This document shows positions 33,575-46,242 of a stretch of DNA of 64,000 bases, piece after piece. The notes below the pieces were generated by a model that was not told the origin of the DNA, searched no databases, and worked only from the letters and a program-made list of their open reading frames with translations. The DNA lies in assembly GCA_946122785.1 (NCBI GenBank), contig CAMGYJ010000007.1, positions 6,154,909 to 6,218,908 on the forward strand, read 5' to 3'. A program made the position numbers and the translations under genes. This DNA is from Linum tenue (Eukaryota > Streptophyta > Magnoliopsida > Malpighiales > Linaceae). Position 1 is the stretch's first letter, and the number at the start of each line of letters is the position of its first letter.

Positions 33575-35257
33575 TATTACTCTCTAGTTTAGAGTTTGGA
33601 AGTTCACTCCATTTGTTGTTCGGTTTCCGCCTTGATCTTCATATATGACTTTGAACTTTGCATACGCAATTATCCATTTGGATGAACTGTACAATAATCA
33701 CAATTATGTCCATAATAATATTTGACGGTAAATGGGATCTCAATGTCACATTAATCGCCAATATTGTTTAATTTGAATACAAAAATATGTTAATTTAATG
33801 TTTTTTCCCCCTCCGCTAATCAATAATTAAAATGCAGTTGATATCACATGAATCATGGTGGTTTGGTTAACCCTACTGTTTACAAAAGGAAAATGTGACC
33901 TATATGAGGACTGGTTAGTTTCGGGCCAGGTCAAGGAGCAGCAGTAGTCAAAATACGGTGTCGTGTCGTCAGCTTATCTTCCTTCCGTCGCCGTTTAGCG
34001 CGTTTTCTAGACGAGGAGGAAGTCCAAAGTTGGAGGAGACTCTTGGACCCAGAAAAATGGATCAGGGAGTAGTCCACTGGATCCACCAAAATTACAACGA
34101 AGATTTCTGTTTGGGCTCAAAGCCTCTAGAGAGCACACGCAATTTTGAGCTCATCAATGACGCACCTACCTTCCATTTTTTTTCTCTAGAAAGAGCATTT
34201 CCTTCCTTAACTTGCTTGATAATATAGGAGGGGTGTGCAACGGATCGGTCCGATCCGAATCGAACCAAGAATCGGATCACGTTATGTTTGATTTGGTTCG
34301 GTCTGTTTCAATATTTGATTTGAATCATGCGATAGAGACCAGATCATTGCACATCTCTAAGTCGCTGATTCATTACCATTTGGATCCGAGATTTGTGCCA
34401 TCTCCCAGGCGTGAAATCACTCCCTTAGACTTGGTGCCACATTACACCAAGTAGATTTCACATGTGTGGCGAGGCTCTCGTGCCAACTCTTAGCATGACA
34501 TCATTTCACCTTCTAGGAATGACAAGACCTTGAATGTGAACGGTTATTATAATGTCTTTGGACTCACACCTCCTCGTTGAACAGAAAAATTTTGTTAGGA
34601 AACAAGCCATTTCAACGATTCGGTAATTTCTTTAGACTCATACCAGAACTTCCTATCTTCAGAATTGCAGTTGTTTAAGTTTTTGTGTCGGGCTAAATGA
34701 TTGTGGTTAGTTTAATTCAAGAGAGAGAGGTACGGCCTGCAACAACATAATAATAAACATTTAATACATTTCACAAGAAAAGTAGCAAATTGGAGGAATA
34801 GAATGCAGGCAATTTTATTTTACACAAGACGAATCGTCCAAAGCTATACCTACCTTGGAATACAAGTCCAACCTGCTTTGTCTTGTTCTAGAACAAATTA
34901 CAAACAGCTGTTGTTCTAGAACTCAAATTGAGGTTAGATTCTTTGTTAAGATGAATTAAGCCAAGTAATTACAAGGACGGCTGAGTTAAAAACAATCTTT
35001 CCCCCATTGTCGTGATTCTCAAAGCAACACTCATAATTACAAAAACACTCTCCATCCATTGTTGAAAGGGGGTTTTACTATATAGTTGGAGTTACTAGAC
35101 ATGATATAAGAATCTGGTTTGTCAAAATGATTATGTGTTTGAATTTTCACTATCATCAATATTAATAGTTAAGTAAAACACAAAATATAATGACAAGTGC
35201 AAACTTCAAGCCCGTAATTCGACTTTCATTTGAGGAGACATATAAAAGAGTGATATA
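33575..35257. other. Intergenic region with a small MITE-like repeat
   Basis: No gene seen. At about 34227-34362 a stretch begins AGGGGTGTGCAACGGATCGG and ends GATCATTGCACATCTCTA, so its ends are imperfect inverted repeats (GTGTGCAA with TTGCACAT). I could not find a target duplication. The inside is GGTTCGG/CCGAATC-rich, as in many plant MITEs. Confidence 0.35.
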
Positions 35258-35265
35258 AGATCCAT

Positions 35266-35863
35266 CATTGGCGGAGGGAGAGGGTAACAAGGTGGGTCCA
35301 GGGACCCACCCTAGTTCGGGAGGAAAATGGTTAAATTAGTTACGATAATTAATTGATATCGAAAATTAGGTCACATTTAATTGATAATAGTAGTTTTGTG
35401 TTTGAATCTAATACAATATACATATTTGTGCAAACTTCAATTTTGTATAAGTTGATTTTCTTATGAGGGAGCATGCTAGTAAATGGTATCATATATATTA
35501 TTGAATCTCTTTCAACAACTCGATTTGTTGATACTAAATGGTTTTTTTTGCAAAGAACATTATTCGAAAGCTAAATCGTGAATTATTGATTGGTGTAAGA
35601 TTTATTATTAAACCTTTATCAACAACTCGATTTATTGATACTAACGGTTCTTGACAAAGAACAACCATTTGAAACAGTACGAGTGTACGACTAACTAAAT
35701 CAATAATTGTTTGGTACGCAGAATGATATTCTTGATATTTTTTTTTACTACTAATGCATTTTAATTTACCAAAATTTTTCAATTTTGAGATTATATTAAC
35801 AAAAAACTATTTTATCATGTGTACAGTGGACCCATCTTAAACGAAATCCTGACTAAACCACTG
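35266..35863. mobile_element. Degenerate hAT-like element
   Basis: 598 bp. It starts CATTGGCGGAGGG; the right end, read in reverse, is CAGTGGTTTAGTCAG, a weak terminal inverted repeat of the same CAGTGGCGGA type as at 32907. It is flanked by a perfect 8-bp duplication AGATCCAT (35258-35265 and 35864-35871). Inside, a stretch starting TCAACAACTCGATTTGTTGA near 35514 recurs imperfectly near 35620. No transposase frame. Confidence 0.7.
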
Positions 35864-36239
35864 AGATCCATAGTAACATTTTCTCTCTACAACTCGAGTA
35901 ATTAAACAAGATACTATCCCACTCAAACATACACATCAAAGAGCACATTTGTCATCCATGAGCAGTAACCGTCATCTAGAAGGGAATGCTTTTCCACCTC
36001 AATCATCTAATCCAAGAAACAAACAAACAAACAGACAGTGAAGGAAGCAAGCAAAAGATCCATACCAGTCAACTGTCCTTGTTTTCTCCCAAACTCATTT
36101 GATCCCCTCCTCCCGGCCACCTCCCCCTTTTTAACTGCATTTCTAAGGAGGATTTTGTTGTCTCACCTCTTCTGTGTTTTTGTTCTTACAGACTAGACTC
36201 ACATCAACTACAAAGCAGATATCCCCACCCAAGAGTTAA

Positions 36240-37007
36240 ATGGCAGCTGTGGAAGAGATTGGGACTGTGAACCTTGTTCATCAACCTTCTGCATATGATT
36301 CAGAAGAGGAGGAAGAAACCCTTTCGCTACGCGATCTCCCCTTAACCACAGCCACCACCAGCAGCAGCAGCAGAAGTATTGCTTGGGATGAAAGTCATCA
36401 TGATCATGACCATGAACAAGATGTGTTTGAGTTCTTCAATCCTTCTTCCTCCACTTGCCATGATGAAGAAAACCAGGACAAGGGAAGCATCATGTTCTGT
36501 GGGAAGATCATCCCACACAGGAAACCTCATCAGGGGAACAACAACAGCACAGACGAAACGAGCACGATTGTTAACAGTAAGAACAACTTCAATAGGCGGA
36601 GATCATCGTCCCACAATGAACCTAGACCGGCGGAGTATTATTCCAGGCAACAGCAAGTGAAAAGGTTATGGTCATTACCACTGCCACGATCACCCCGTCC
36701 ACCACTGCCATCAGCAGCCAGAGTGTCGATGAAATCGAGGTGGTATGTGCTTGCATTTGGAGCGGGGAAGTTTCCAGCGAAGATGGAGCTTGATGATATG
36801 AAGTTCAGGCAGAGCAAGAAGTTAAGCAGCAGTATGAAGCCCGACGATGAAGGAAGGAATCGAGCAGTGGTGAAGAAGGTCGAGGGGAGTAGGAACAAGA
36901 AGAGCTTGTGGCCGGGGTTGCTTGGGGTTTTGGGCTGCAGTGGAGAAGAAGGCAGTAGGGCTATGGTTAAAGCCTCATTTGTCTGCATGCCGTTACCGAC
37001 TGTGTGA
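36240..37007 (+). CDS. Uncharacterised plant protein, paralog of the gene at 25333
   Basis: Single exon, 255 aa. Shared blocks with the 25333 protein: LSLRDLPL (near 29), acidic run then VFEFFNPSSS, IMFCGKIIPHRK (near 87-98), a Ser/Arg/Pro-rich basic middle, WYVLAFGAGKFPAKMELDDM then KFRQSKK, and KSLWPGLLGVLG near the C-terminus. The ATG follows a spliceless leader and is the first in frame. The family is unknown to me; conserved short motifs separated by low-complexity linkers suggest a scaffold or regulator rather than an enzyme. Same strand and gene form as its paralog 10 kb upstream, so a local duplication is likely, later separated by transposon insertions. Confidence 0.72.
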   Translation: MAAVEEIGTVNLVHQPSAYDSEEEEETLSLRDLPLTTATTSSSSRSIAWDESHHDHDHEQDVFEFFNPSSSTCHDEENQDKGSIMFCGKIIPHRKPHQGNNNSTDETSTIVNSKNNFNRRRSSSHNEPRPAEYYSRQQQVKRLWSLPLPRSPRPPLPSAARVSMKSRWYVLAFGAGKFPAKMELDDMKFRQSKKLSSSMKPDDEGRNRAVVKKVEGSRNKKSLWPGLLGVLGCSGEEGSRAMVKASFVCMPLPTV

Positions 37008-37623
37008 GTTCTTGTTAACTAGAAACGTAGGCTTGATGATGATAATGAGTTCTGTGACTGAACAGCAGAAGGAGCAATCTTCCCCAGAGAGAGATTTCGG
37101 GTGCAGTTCATGCTGTTCAATCCTTCTGTGAGAGACTGAGATCCCAGAATGAAGAAAGCCGTCGTACGTCTACTGATCAACATGAAGCAAGACTGCAATT
37201 TTCTTCTGCAGTGGCTTGAATGTTGCACCTTTTGCTTCTCTCATACCTTAAATAGCTATAGATTTACAACGTTCACTTAATTTCCACCATTTTCTCCCTA
37301 CAACTAGTATTGACTATTGAATATTGATAACACAATGCAATCAAATGCACATTCCTTTTTTGCCCGTAGAAGCTGAAAACGCCCTCTTTGTTCCTTGCAT
37401 ATGAATTATGATAGGTCATGTCTATGTCAGCGTGAAAGAATGTATAGCCAAAATAGGTCATTCGACCCGATTAACTGCTCATATAAATACGATCAAAATT
37501 CAAAACTGCAAATGCATAGGTCACTGAAATTTTCGGAGCCCAAGATTTTGCTACAGGATGCTTCCTGTATAAATAACAAAACTGGATTCTCAAGCATCAT
37601 ACAGTAAGGCTCACAGGAACTTC

Positions 37624-40600
37624 CTATTCTTCACCTATTTCCATTTCTTTAGCTGCATTGATAATGCCATTTGGAGGTCGTTGCTTCTTTCCTTTCGCCT
37701 TCTTCGGCTCCAGAAAGCTGCAGAACAATTTACAGCCTGATCAACGAAAATAATACGCAGCATTGTTTCAGGAAAGCAATTCAACTCCTAAATGCACAAA
37801 CAAGCTTTGAATTTCCAGACAGCAAGTATAAGCAAACTTGGAATAATAGGCCTCTTCCTTCAGTAGTATATTACAGCGCTATACATTACAGCGCCATGAT
37901 GAGCCACAGACCAACAATTTAAACATAGCTACTGAGATGGAAGCGCACACCTTAAGTTTTTACTCAGAAGCAGATCCCTAGAAGCTGCCTTTTCTATGAG
38001 ACTCTTGTAGTACTGAATAAATGGAAGATTGCCACTTGAACTTTCCATCTGCAACATTCACATGCACAAGAGAAGAACTTGTTAGATTTCACCACCCAAG
38101 GAATGCAGTTCAATCTATGGATGCATGAAGGTGCAAAAGCTAACTACCTGAAGAAATGACGCCACTAATTGCTCGTCTTTAGGCGAGAAAGCAACTTCAT
38201 CTCTCTTCTTGCGGACAAACTCGACATTCTGCTCCACCTGAAATGTTGGACAAAACATGGTTCAAACAAGCAGATAACAATTGTGAACCATCAGGCTAGA
38301 GCCAGCCTACAGAAGGTAAAAGGAACCCCTCCCATGTACTTGGGATGGGAGGGTCAACACTTTAACCATCAAAGAGAACTGCAACCATAAACTATGTCAC
38401 CCGTGCCACATTACTTAAATATTTAACCTTCTTAAAGAAAATCAATATGGCTTTACCTATTTTACATTCCTTATCTTCTAGGTCAGATGAGGGCAAATTT
38501 TACAAAATATGTATGTTTAACCCTAATGCATTACGAGGCAGAACTTCTTTAATTACTCCTCTGAGCTTTCACATGCAACCACAAAATGACCGTAGAGGTA
38601 AGGACTCAATGTCTTGAGTTTCACAAGCCATGGGCATCCACTTGTCATCAAAGTTTGTGTGTACTGGGAAGGAGCTTGGCTTTGTTATTACTTATGTATG
38701 TGACAAGACCGTGCGTGCCCAAACAGCATAAATGCCTAACACAAGCCTCTTCTAGTTTACAGTCTTATTTCACATATAAATTAGTGCAAGGGAATTTTTC
38801 ACTAGGAATTTTTGGAGGACTTTGAAGGAAGTAATTATGTAAATGCCATCAGTAGGTCCATACCTGATCAATAAAACGTTTCACCAATCGCCGGGAACTC
38901 TCAATGCTTGTCCTATCATGGAATTTCTTCAAATGGATCAACGGAATAGTAGCCAGCTCAGGAAAAGATATGTGGTAGCCCCACTGAGCAAAGTGCACCG
39001 CAAGCAGTTCAAGGGCAGAAAAAACACATGCTTCCAGAAAGTTTCGAGATTTCATCCAGTGTTTTGGCAACTGCATCATAAATTCCAAGACACCCGCACA
39101 TGAAGTTACAGAAAAGAACAAAGTCAACACAGTGATAGCGGGTCTATGACAAGTATGAAGTTAAACAAAGCACATTCGGGAAAGACAAATGCAGATTGAA
39201 CAATGTTGAGAACACGAAACCTCATATCACGGCATAACAATTTGAGAATTTCTACAGAACATTTCTAACCTTTACATCAGATGACAAGGTGAAATCCTTT
39301 CCAGCTTTCTGGCCTTCTTTTTCAATTTTATATTCCAAAATATCTAGTGCCAATGATGCAATAGGGATGAATGTACCACATGAACTGGACAGAAGATTCA
39401 ACCATTGAACAGTTTTAACTCTCAAAGGCAAGTATCTTGGTCCCGGGTAAAGCACTGCTACTCCATTTATGATCTGAATCATGGTATGAAGCAGGGGCAG
39501 GAGATTGTAATCGTGTATATTGACTGATATGAACTCAACCCATAGATCAATGCAGTTGACATACTGCCAGCTGCATATTCTCTTTACTGCTTCCTGCATA
39601 CAAGAAACAAATGACAAGGGATGATTCACAACATTTCCCAGTAATAATGCATCTGTCAATCAAAATAAGCTACACCAGCAAGGACTAAAGGATAAATTAA
39701 GTAGTCCGAGAAGGCATGCACCTTCTGCTTAGTTTGTAAACCAAGCTGCAAAATCTTAGCAAGTTGTCTGATTGAAATAATTGCCTTCCTCAATGATTTT
39801 TGCATATCTTGAGAACACAACTCAATGAAGGACTTCTTAAGAAACTGAAGGTGCCCGAAGAAGGCTGGATCGACAAATTTGCAGTGCCCAATTATGGTCT
39901 TGTACGCCTTGTCAAAGCATGTGTCGAACAAATCCGAGTTAAACACACCAGCCACATTTTGCATAACGAGGAACGATTCCACTGACAGAGCCCCTTTACT
40001 TGTTGTCCAAAGATGAATAGATATCTAAAATGAAATCAAGCTCTTCATTAGGTATGAGCTCCAAAAGCATGAAACCAGTGGAACAAACTAGCTACGTTAA
40101 ATTATCCACCTATTAGATATCAGCAAGACAAGAAACATCTGGTATATCCAGGGAAGAGAAGAGGGATATCATGCTTAAGGTGGCCAAGTAAGACACCTGC
40201 TACATACAAAAGGACAATGTCTACTCTAAGATCATAGTTTATGGCCTTCTTCTAGTTTTTTACATATAAATTACCATACCTTGATCAGTCTCTGCAGTAA
40301 TGATGGGAAAGCAGCAAAAAAGATAATAGAAGCCCTCAGTCGCTTGAGCACAAAAGTTAATATCTCTGAGTCCGTAACCTCGTTCAAAAGAAACATGGTA
40401 CTTCTCAAGTACAACTTAATGAGAGGCTTCACTTTTTCCCATGTCGCTGTATTTCTTAGTTCCAAAATGACCTTCTTTTCAGAGGAACTTGAAACTCCCA
40501 AAATTTTCCGGAATACATCGTTGGCCTCCTGAAGTACAAATATCATAATCTTGGCAAGACTTCCTGCACCTCTGAGAACACCAAATGATTTAGTTCCATA

Positions 40601-42334
40601 ATGACTTCCCGCTCTATAAGCATTTAAAAGCATTACAAGGGAAGGCACATCCTGCTGGTCCTTGACAAGTTGACACAACGAATCAACAGTAGAACTACTT
40701 AATAACTTGCCAATTCCTAATATTGCCCCATCCTCATCAATCAAATGCCTGCTATCATCATCACTTTCATCTGCATCTGAAGACTGCTGTAACAAACGAA
40801 TGGATAAGATTCATCAAATCAGAAACACAACAATAACTATATGAATACAAACATTCCCCATGCAATGCACAGTAACGACAATATCAAGTTATGCATTCTA
40901 CAGAATAAAAAACTTAGGTTCGTTATACAAAACTAGTACCACCCCCAACACACACACACGCAGATAAAAAGAAATCTCATCTCAAACAATCCCCCATGAC
41001 AGCAAGATCCCACACATCCGAATATAGATATAGGCATTCATGTCATTTGTAAGAAAGGGACAAAAACAATCTACACCTGAGACAGATATCTTACATTATC
41101 TTCTTTTGTGGAGTGAATACCACTTTTCATGCTCTCAAGATATTTGACAAATCCTGGATCCTAAGAACATCCGAATCAAGAAAGTAAGAAAAAAATATAA
41201 TTTGTCATTTTTAGATAACAAAACACTAAAAGGAATTGCAGAATCTAGCAGTCTAGAAATCAGATGATAAATCAAGAAACCGATGCAAAAATACATCATA
41301 TAATGAAGACAATACTACCTTTCCTTTCAATCTGTCCAATTTTTTCTTCTGCTTTGCTAGCTCCTTAAAGACAATTCTATTCTTCACAGATGCACCAGTA
41401 TCCCCACCACTGTCTGGAGAACAATTACTAAGAAATTAAGAACAAGTAGTGGAAAGGCTTAACAGCATTAAGTAGATCAAGTTCTTAAAATGTCATCAAA
41501 TCCACATGCAACAATGTCTTCACCTTCAAGGTTACTCTCCGTTTTTGTTTCATCCATATCCGTACAGCCTGCCTCCTGATCCATTCAACAAGTAACGGAA
41601 AAGGCTTATAAGCATAAGTAAAGTGCACAAACAAACAAACAAATCCATTTGACAAAACTATTGTGGCGAGGCACATTTTCAAACCTCGGATAAATACCCA
41701 TCGCTCCCAGAATCGTCTCCAGTCACATCACTATCATGCTCATTGAACATTGCATCAAAAGAAAGAGCTCCAACATCCTCAATTTGAATGCTTCTGATAG
41801 CAACGGCGAGTTTCAGAAGAGTGAGCGAAAATAAATAAGCAAATATCAGTTATATAAAAACTAATGTATCCAGCCTTCCAAAGGACTTCAGTTAACACTA
41901 CTATGCACCAGCACAGGAAAGTAGTGAACACAATACGATACATCAAGAACTTGATAACATTTTCAAATGACAACCGTCAACAGCATCAATTCTCATATGA
42001 CTTTTTATCCTTTTACCTGTCATTAGTCTGTTGTATACTGTCTTCTTCTACAACTTCATCCCCACGGCCTCCTTCTACAAAACCATATTGCTTCCAAAGT
42101 TCAGGCTCAAATGTAAGTGCAACAAGGAAAAGTACAAGCACTCAAGAAAACAAACATACAGAACTTTGCTAAAGCAGTAAAGACAAAATTTCATACTTCC
42201 CATGCAAAGACAGACTGTTACTTACTTTTCGTAGCTCTTTTCTTGAACACAGACTTCTGCTTCCTCTGCCTCTTCATCACCGACTGAAGATTCTTCTTGG
42301 CGAACTTCCTCGCCTTCTTTCCCAGCTTCCCCAT
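37624..42334 (-). CDS. NOC2: Nucleolar complex protein 2 (NOC2 family)
   Basis: NOC2 proteins escort pre-60S ribosomal particles from nucleolus to nucleoplasm. Thirteen exons (minus strand): 42334-42226, 42074-42017, 41790-41685, 41575-41524, 41413-41319, 41160-41095, 40786-40280, 40024-39722, 39593-39270, 39070-38864, 38237-38148, 38048-37951, 37717-37624. All junctions are GT-AG and in phase; the product is 702 aa. N-terminus MGKLGKKARKFAKKNLQSV is basic and nucleolar-like. An acidic stretch follows (FNEHDSDVTGDDSGSDGYLS). The conserved Noc2 domain spans about 200-640, with YPGPRYLPLRVKTVQWLN, HFAQWGYHISFPELATIPLI and VKRFIDQVEQNVEFVRKKRD. The first acceptor of exon 7 could be 40786 or 40783 (one Gln). 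Plants have NOC2 and the related REBELOTE; which one this is I cannot settle. Confidence 0.93.
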
Positions 42335-42681
42335 TTTGCAGCGACTAGGTAGTTCCCCCCTGAAAGACCAAACCAAATACTTCAATACCTGATTCCCGTT
42401 AAGCACAAATTGAAGCTGAACTGGAAGGGATAGACATGCTCGAACCTAGATAACTATATCGTTTGTTTCGATTCTCAATTTCTTGCTGCTGCAGGGCTTC
42501 CGAGGAAGAGAGGCAGAAATGTAGGCGCAAAACCAATTGAATTTTTGCGGAATTATTTCGAGGGCTGACTGGCCGAACGTAAAGCCTTGCCATCAAACTA
42601 GGGCTTTTGGAGGACTAAATTAGATATTTGCACATCCAAAATTTTGTTAAATTACAAAACATGGAAATTATTGACAGAAAT

Positions 42682-42753
42682 GGGCATTTGGTCTAGTGGT
42701 ATGATTCTCGCTTAGGGTGCGAGAGGTCCCGAGTTCAATTCTCGGAATGCCCC
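42682..42753 (+). tRNA. tRNA-Pro (AGG)
   Basis: 72 bases folding as a cloverleaf: acceptor GGGCATT/AATGCCC, D-arm with A-box TGGTCTAGTGGT, anticodon stem TCTCG/CGAGA with loop CTTAGGGTG (anticodon AGG), T-arm GGTCCCGAGTTCAATTCTC holding the B box GTTCAATTC. No intron. It is a eukaryotic nuclear tRNA gene without encoded CCA. Confidence 0.97.
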
Positions 42754-42756
42754 CAA

Positions 42757-42766
42757 TTTTTTTTTT
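42757..42766 (+). terminator. Pol III terminator of tRNA-Pro
   Basis: A run of about ten T residues starts 3-4 bases after the tRNA end, the usual RNA polymerase III stop. Confidence 0.8.
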
Positions 42767-43104
42767 GCCTCTCTCTATCTGCTTTTTACTAACGTACCAA
42801 TTCGCGGGCCTTGTTCTGCCCGTGAACTTCCTAGCTGGACTGGATATAAATTTTGAATTGGGCCAGTACTTCTGGCCCAATTTTAAACAACTCCCTGCAA
42901 ATTTAGCCCATATTTGTCGAACACAGGAAAACCCACCGACCAGACTGACATTCGCCGGAGACGGGAAAAAAGAAGGAAACCCTTCTCCTCGCCGACAAAA
43001 TCAAAATTCAGCGCTTCTTTCCGCTCCTCCGACTTGAGAACCTACCGCCAGGCTTCAATTCACCTCCACCGCTACGGTGGGCGACGGCGGGCCGACTAAG
43101 CTGG

Positions 43105-43693
43105 TAAGTTCCTGTTCCATTCTCCTCTTCCTCGACACTAGGAAAAGCTGATTGGAAGTTGATAAATAATGAGCTCGTCCGTAGCTAGGTTTTCCAACTT
43201 TGAAACGCTCGTCAATTAGGAGACCATGGCTGCAATTCTTCTACGGTGGAAGTTTCAAATGAGAATAGTGTGTCTGAAAGAGGCTCCACGTATTTGAAAG
43301 TTCTTCAATTTGATTTTGGTGGTCAGTCCCTTGTTTCGATTGTTTCATTTCAGAAGTTGTATCCTTCCCTCTTTCAAATTCGCAGCATTGCGTTCAGGGT
43401 CACTGCCTACTGAGTCAAGTTTTTCTTCTTGTATACTGGTTCTGCCGTTCTTGGATTGTTCAACTTCTTTCGCATACCTGTGATTGCTAGCGGGAGTTGA
43501 CTTGGTTGATTCTTCAGAAGGACTGAACGAGAGAGGACAGTGATTGCTTAGGCTCAAAGTTGTACATTTAACTTATTTGTCAATAGCCGAGTTGTGGCAT
43601 ATCCCAGTTGAAGTTAGCTTTTCAGGTGTATGGTTCTATCAGATACGTATTGCTCTGCCGAGGCTCATTGGATTCCTGTTGGTTCTGTTTCAG
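43105..43693 (+). other. Probable leader intron of cyclin L
   Basis: Donor gctg|gtaagttcc near 43104 follows a GC-rich leader. Two acceptors are possible: ttttcag at about 43625 and tctgtttcag at 43693. The first leaves an ATG at 43630, in frame with the cyclin start and 23 codons longer. The second removes it and puts the leader end just before the conserved ATG at 43699. I prefer the second because known family members start at MIYTAIDNFYL. Confidence 0.55.
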
Positions 43694-43698
43694 CAATA

Positions 43699-46242
43699 AT
43701 GATTTACACCGCTATAGACAACTTCTACCTTACGGAAGAGCAGCTACAGAACTCTCCATCGAGGAAGGACGGAATCGATGAAGATACTGAAACTTCCATT
43801 AGAAGATATGGCTGTGATCTCGTACAAGAAAGTGGCATTTTGCTCAGGCTGTATCCTTTGTTTCTTTCTTCCTCTTATAGCGACATTATGACTAGCCTGT
43901 TCCCTGTTCCAAGGTGCGGAACGAAATTGATTGTGCAGCATATGAGCTCTCTTTTTTCCTTAAATGTTTTTATTTCAGACCTCAAGCTGTGATGGCGACT
44001 GGACAGGTTCTATTCCATCGCTTCTACTGCAAGAAATCATTTGCTAAGTTCAATGTCAAGGTTTGTTCCAATCTTTACCCCTGATCTAGACAGTCTTTTG
44101 TGTATTTGGTTTATAGGAGCCACATTTTATTTCAATTAGGACTTGTTTTTATCTGGCCATGTAGAGACTACTTGAATGTGCATATCGGAGAATAATAAGG
44201 ATGGGAGGTTTGAGTTTAAGTGGTTATCAGAAACATGCTTTACATTCTTCTTATGATATTATATAAATTTTGTTTCTTCCAGAAAGTTGCCGCTGGTTCA
44301 GTTTGGCTTGCCTCCAAGCTAGAGGAAAGTCCTAGAAGAGCAAGGCAGGTTATCATGGTTTTTCACAGGATGGAATGCCGCAGAGAGAATTTGCCCATTG
44401 AGTTTCTGGACATTAATTCTAAGGTTAGAATCATATACCGCAGGTTGCATTATGCCATTTGCTTAAGAGAAACCATTCCATCCTAACATGCACGTAAAGC
44501 TTTGTTCCTGTTTCAACAGAAATATGCTGAACTAAAGGTGGAGTTAAGTAGAACTGAAAGACACATATTGAAGGAGATGGGTTTTGTTTGTCATGTTGAG
44601 CATCCACACAAGTTCATATCCAACTATCTTGTCACCCTTGACACACCCCCAGAACTGAGACAAGAGGCATGGAATCTTGCAAATGATAGGTACTGCATGC
44701 AGTCTGATCCCATTTCGGTTTGCTTCTTCTGGTTTGAAAGTAATTGGTGATTATAAATGGAGTCTGGGAAAAAAGTGATCATGTGATTTTCAGGCTGGGA
44801 ATGCCTTAGGCAACACTCCTGAGCAGAGATGAATGTTTTCTTCTCTATATGACTTCTATCAAATGACAATATGACATGCATGTTTAATGATAGAGAAATT
44901 CTGATTAGTTTGCTCATCACTAGGGTTTCTTAGTGTGCGTGTGTGTACGTATATTCCTCAATGATTCTTGGTGTTCTTGTTGATAAGCAGATACTCATTT
45001 TTCATTATCTTACGACACCTGCTGCTTTTCGGACAGTTTGCGGACAACCCTGTGCGTTCGTTTTAGGAGTGAAGTTGTAGCTTGTGGTGTAGTGTATGCT
45101 GCTGCTCGGAGGTTCCAAGTCCCACTTCCAGAGAATCCACCTTGGTGGAAGGCTTTTGATGCTGATAAATCTGGCATCGATGAAGTTTGCAGAGTGTTAG
45201 CTCACCTGTACAGTCTTCCAAAGGCTCAATACATATCAGTCTGTAAGGAAGGCGACTTTTCTTTTTCTAAAAGGGCTATGGATTTGCAGTCACAAACAGC
45301 TGCAAAGGTAAAATAAAACACTCCCTCTGTTCATTAACTTTTTTTGTTCCATTCTCTTCCGTTTGTTTATACCTTTCTGTAGTTGTAAATTGTAATTATC
45401 TATGCACTCTTCTTGGAACCATCATATAATGCCAGTGATCAGGGCTATATGATCTCATGAGGCTATGTTCCTGCTGTTATTTTGTGCAGGATGCTCCACA
45501 AGCTAGCTCACCAGCAAACAACGATGCTTCTTCCAAGGTGACCCCGAGCTTGATCAGTGTTGAAACTGGGGGGTCCAAGGGAACATTGGTGATAAAAGCA
45601 GCATTGGACAAGGTGAAGGACTCTAAGAAGGGCGACGATGAATCCAAGAATGAGGACGATGCAACAAGGGAGGTAGCGATTGGGAGATCCAAGTCTGAGC
45701 ATAGAACAACGGATGGAAGCAGTGATAGAAGCAAGGAGAGAGACAGGGACAGGGAAAGAGAGAGGGAAACGAGAATGAAGGCTGGTGATCGTGACAACAG
45801 GGGAAGGGATTCCGATAGGGAAAGAGATCGAGAGGAAAGTGAAAGGGGCAGAGATAAGAGCAAGGACCGAGGAAGCCATCGTTCTAAAGATAGGGGGAAG
45901 GATTCAGGTCAGTTCGTGAAAAAGCTTATCCATCTCTATTCATGTCCTTTTTCTTTTCCCTCTTCTCATTTGGACTCTAATCAAATGTTAATTGTGTTCT
46001 GACTGATGGGTGTGCACTGTGCAGGAGGATATTCAGATAAATCAAGGCATCCTTCATCACGGGGTATGTAACTTTTGGGGGGTGTTTCCTTGATACTCTT
46101 TTCTTTCGCCATCTTATAGGCTCGACTGGAGAAATGAACCATTATACATGTTTGTGTTTTGGCAGATCGTGACTATCACAGCTCCTCGTCGTATTCATCA
46201 CGGGATAAGGATAGACACAGGCATCACTCGTACGGACGATGA
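43699..46242 (+). CDS. CYCL1-1: Cyclin L (cyclin-L1-1-like), partner of CDK11-type kinases in splicing
   Basis: Cyclin L pairs with CDK11/CDKG-type kinases in nuclear speckles and affects splicing. Eight exons: 43699-43850, 43979-44060, 44283-44423, 44520-44689, 45037-45307, 45490-45907, 46025-46063, 46166-46242; product 449 aa with every phase consistent. Residues 1-240 hold two cyclin folds: MIYTAIDNFYLTEEQL, PQAVMATGQVLFHRFYCKKS, WLASKLEESPRRARQ, MGFVCHVEHPHKFISNYLVT, RFRSEVVACGVVYAAARRFQ, SLPKAQYISVCKEGD. The C-terminal third is an RS/RE-rich tail (DRDRERERE, SHRSKDRGKD) ending RHRHHSYGR. Intron 1 (43851-43978) has U12-type signals (see findings). Confidence 0.95.

Noticed and set aside
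42075..42160. An upstream acceptor for NOC2 exon 2 giving a hydrophobic MLVLFLVALTF insert
   Set aside because: The acceptor ttttgtag just before 42074 keeps the frame, avoids the hydrophobic insert and fits the expected charged N-terminal region.
43630..43698. Cyclin L start 23 codons further upstream
   Set aside because: It is open and in frame, but the family begins at MIYTAIDNFYL and a strong acceptor (tctgtttcag) lies between the two ATGs.
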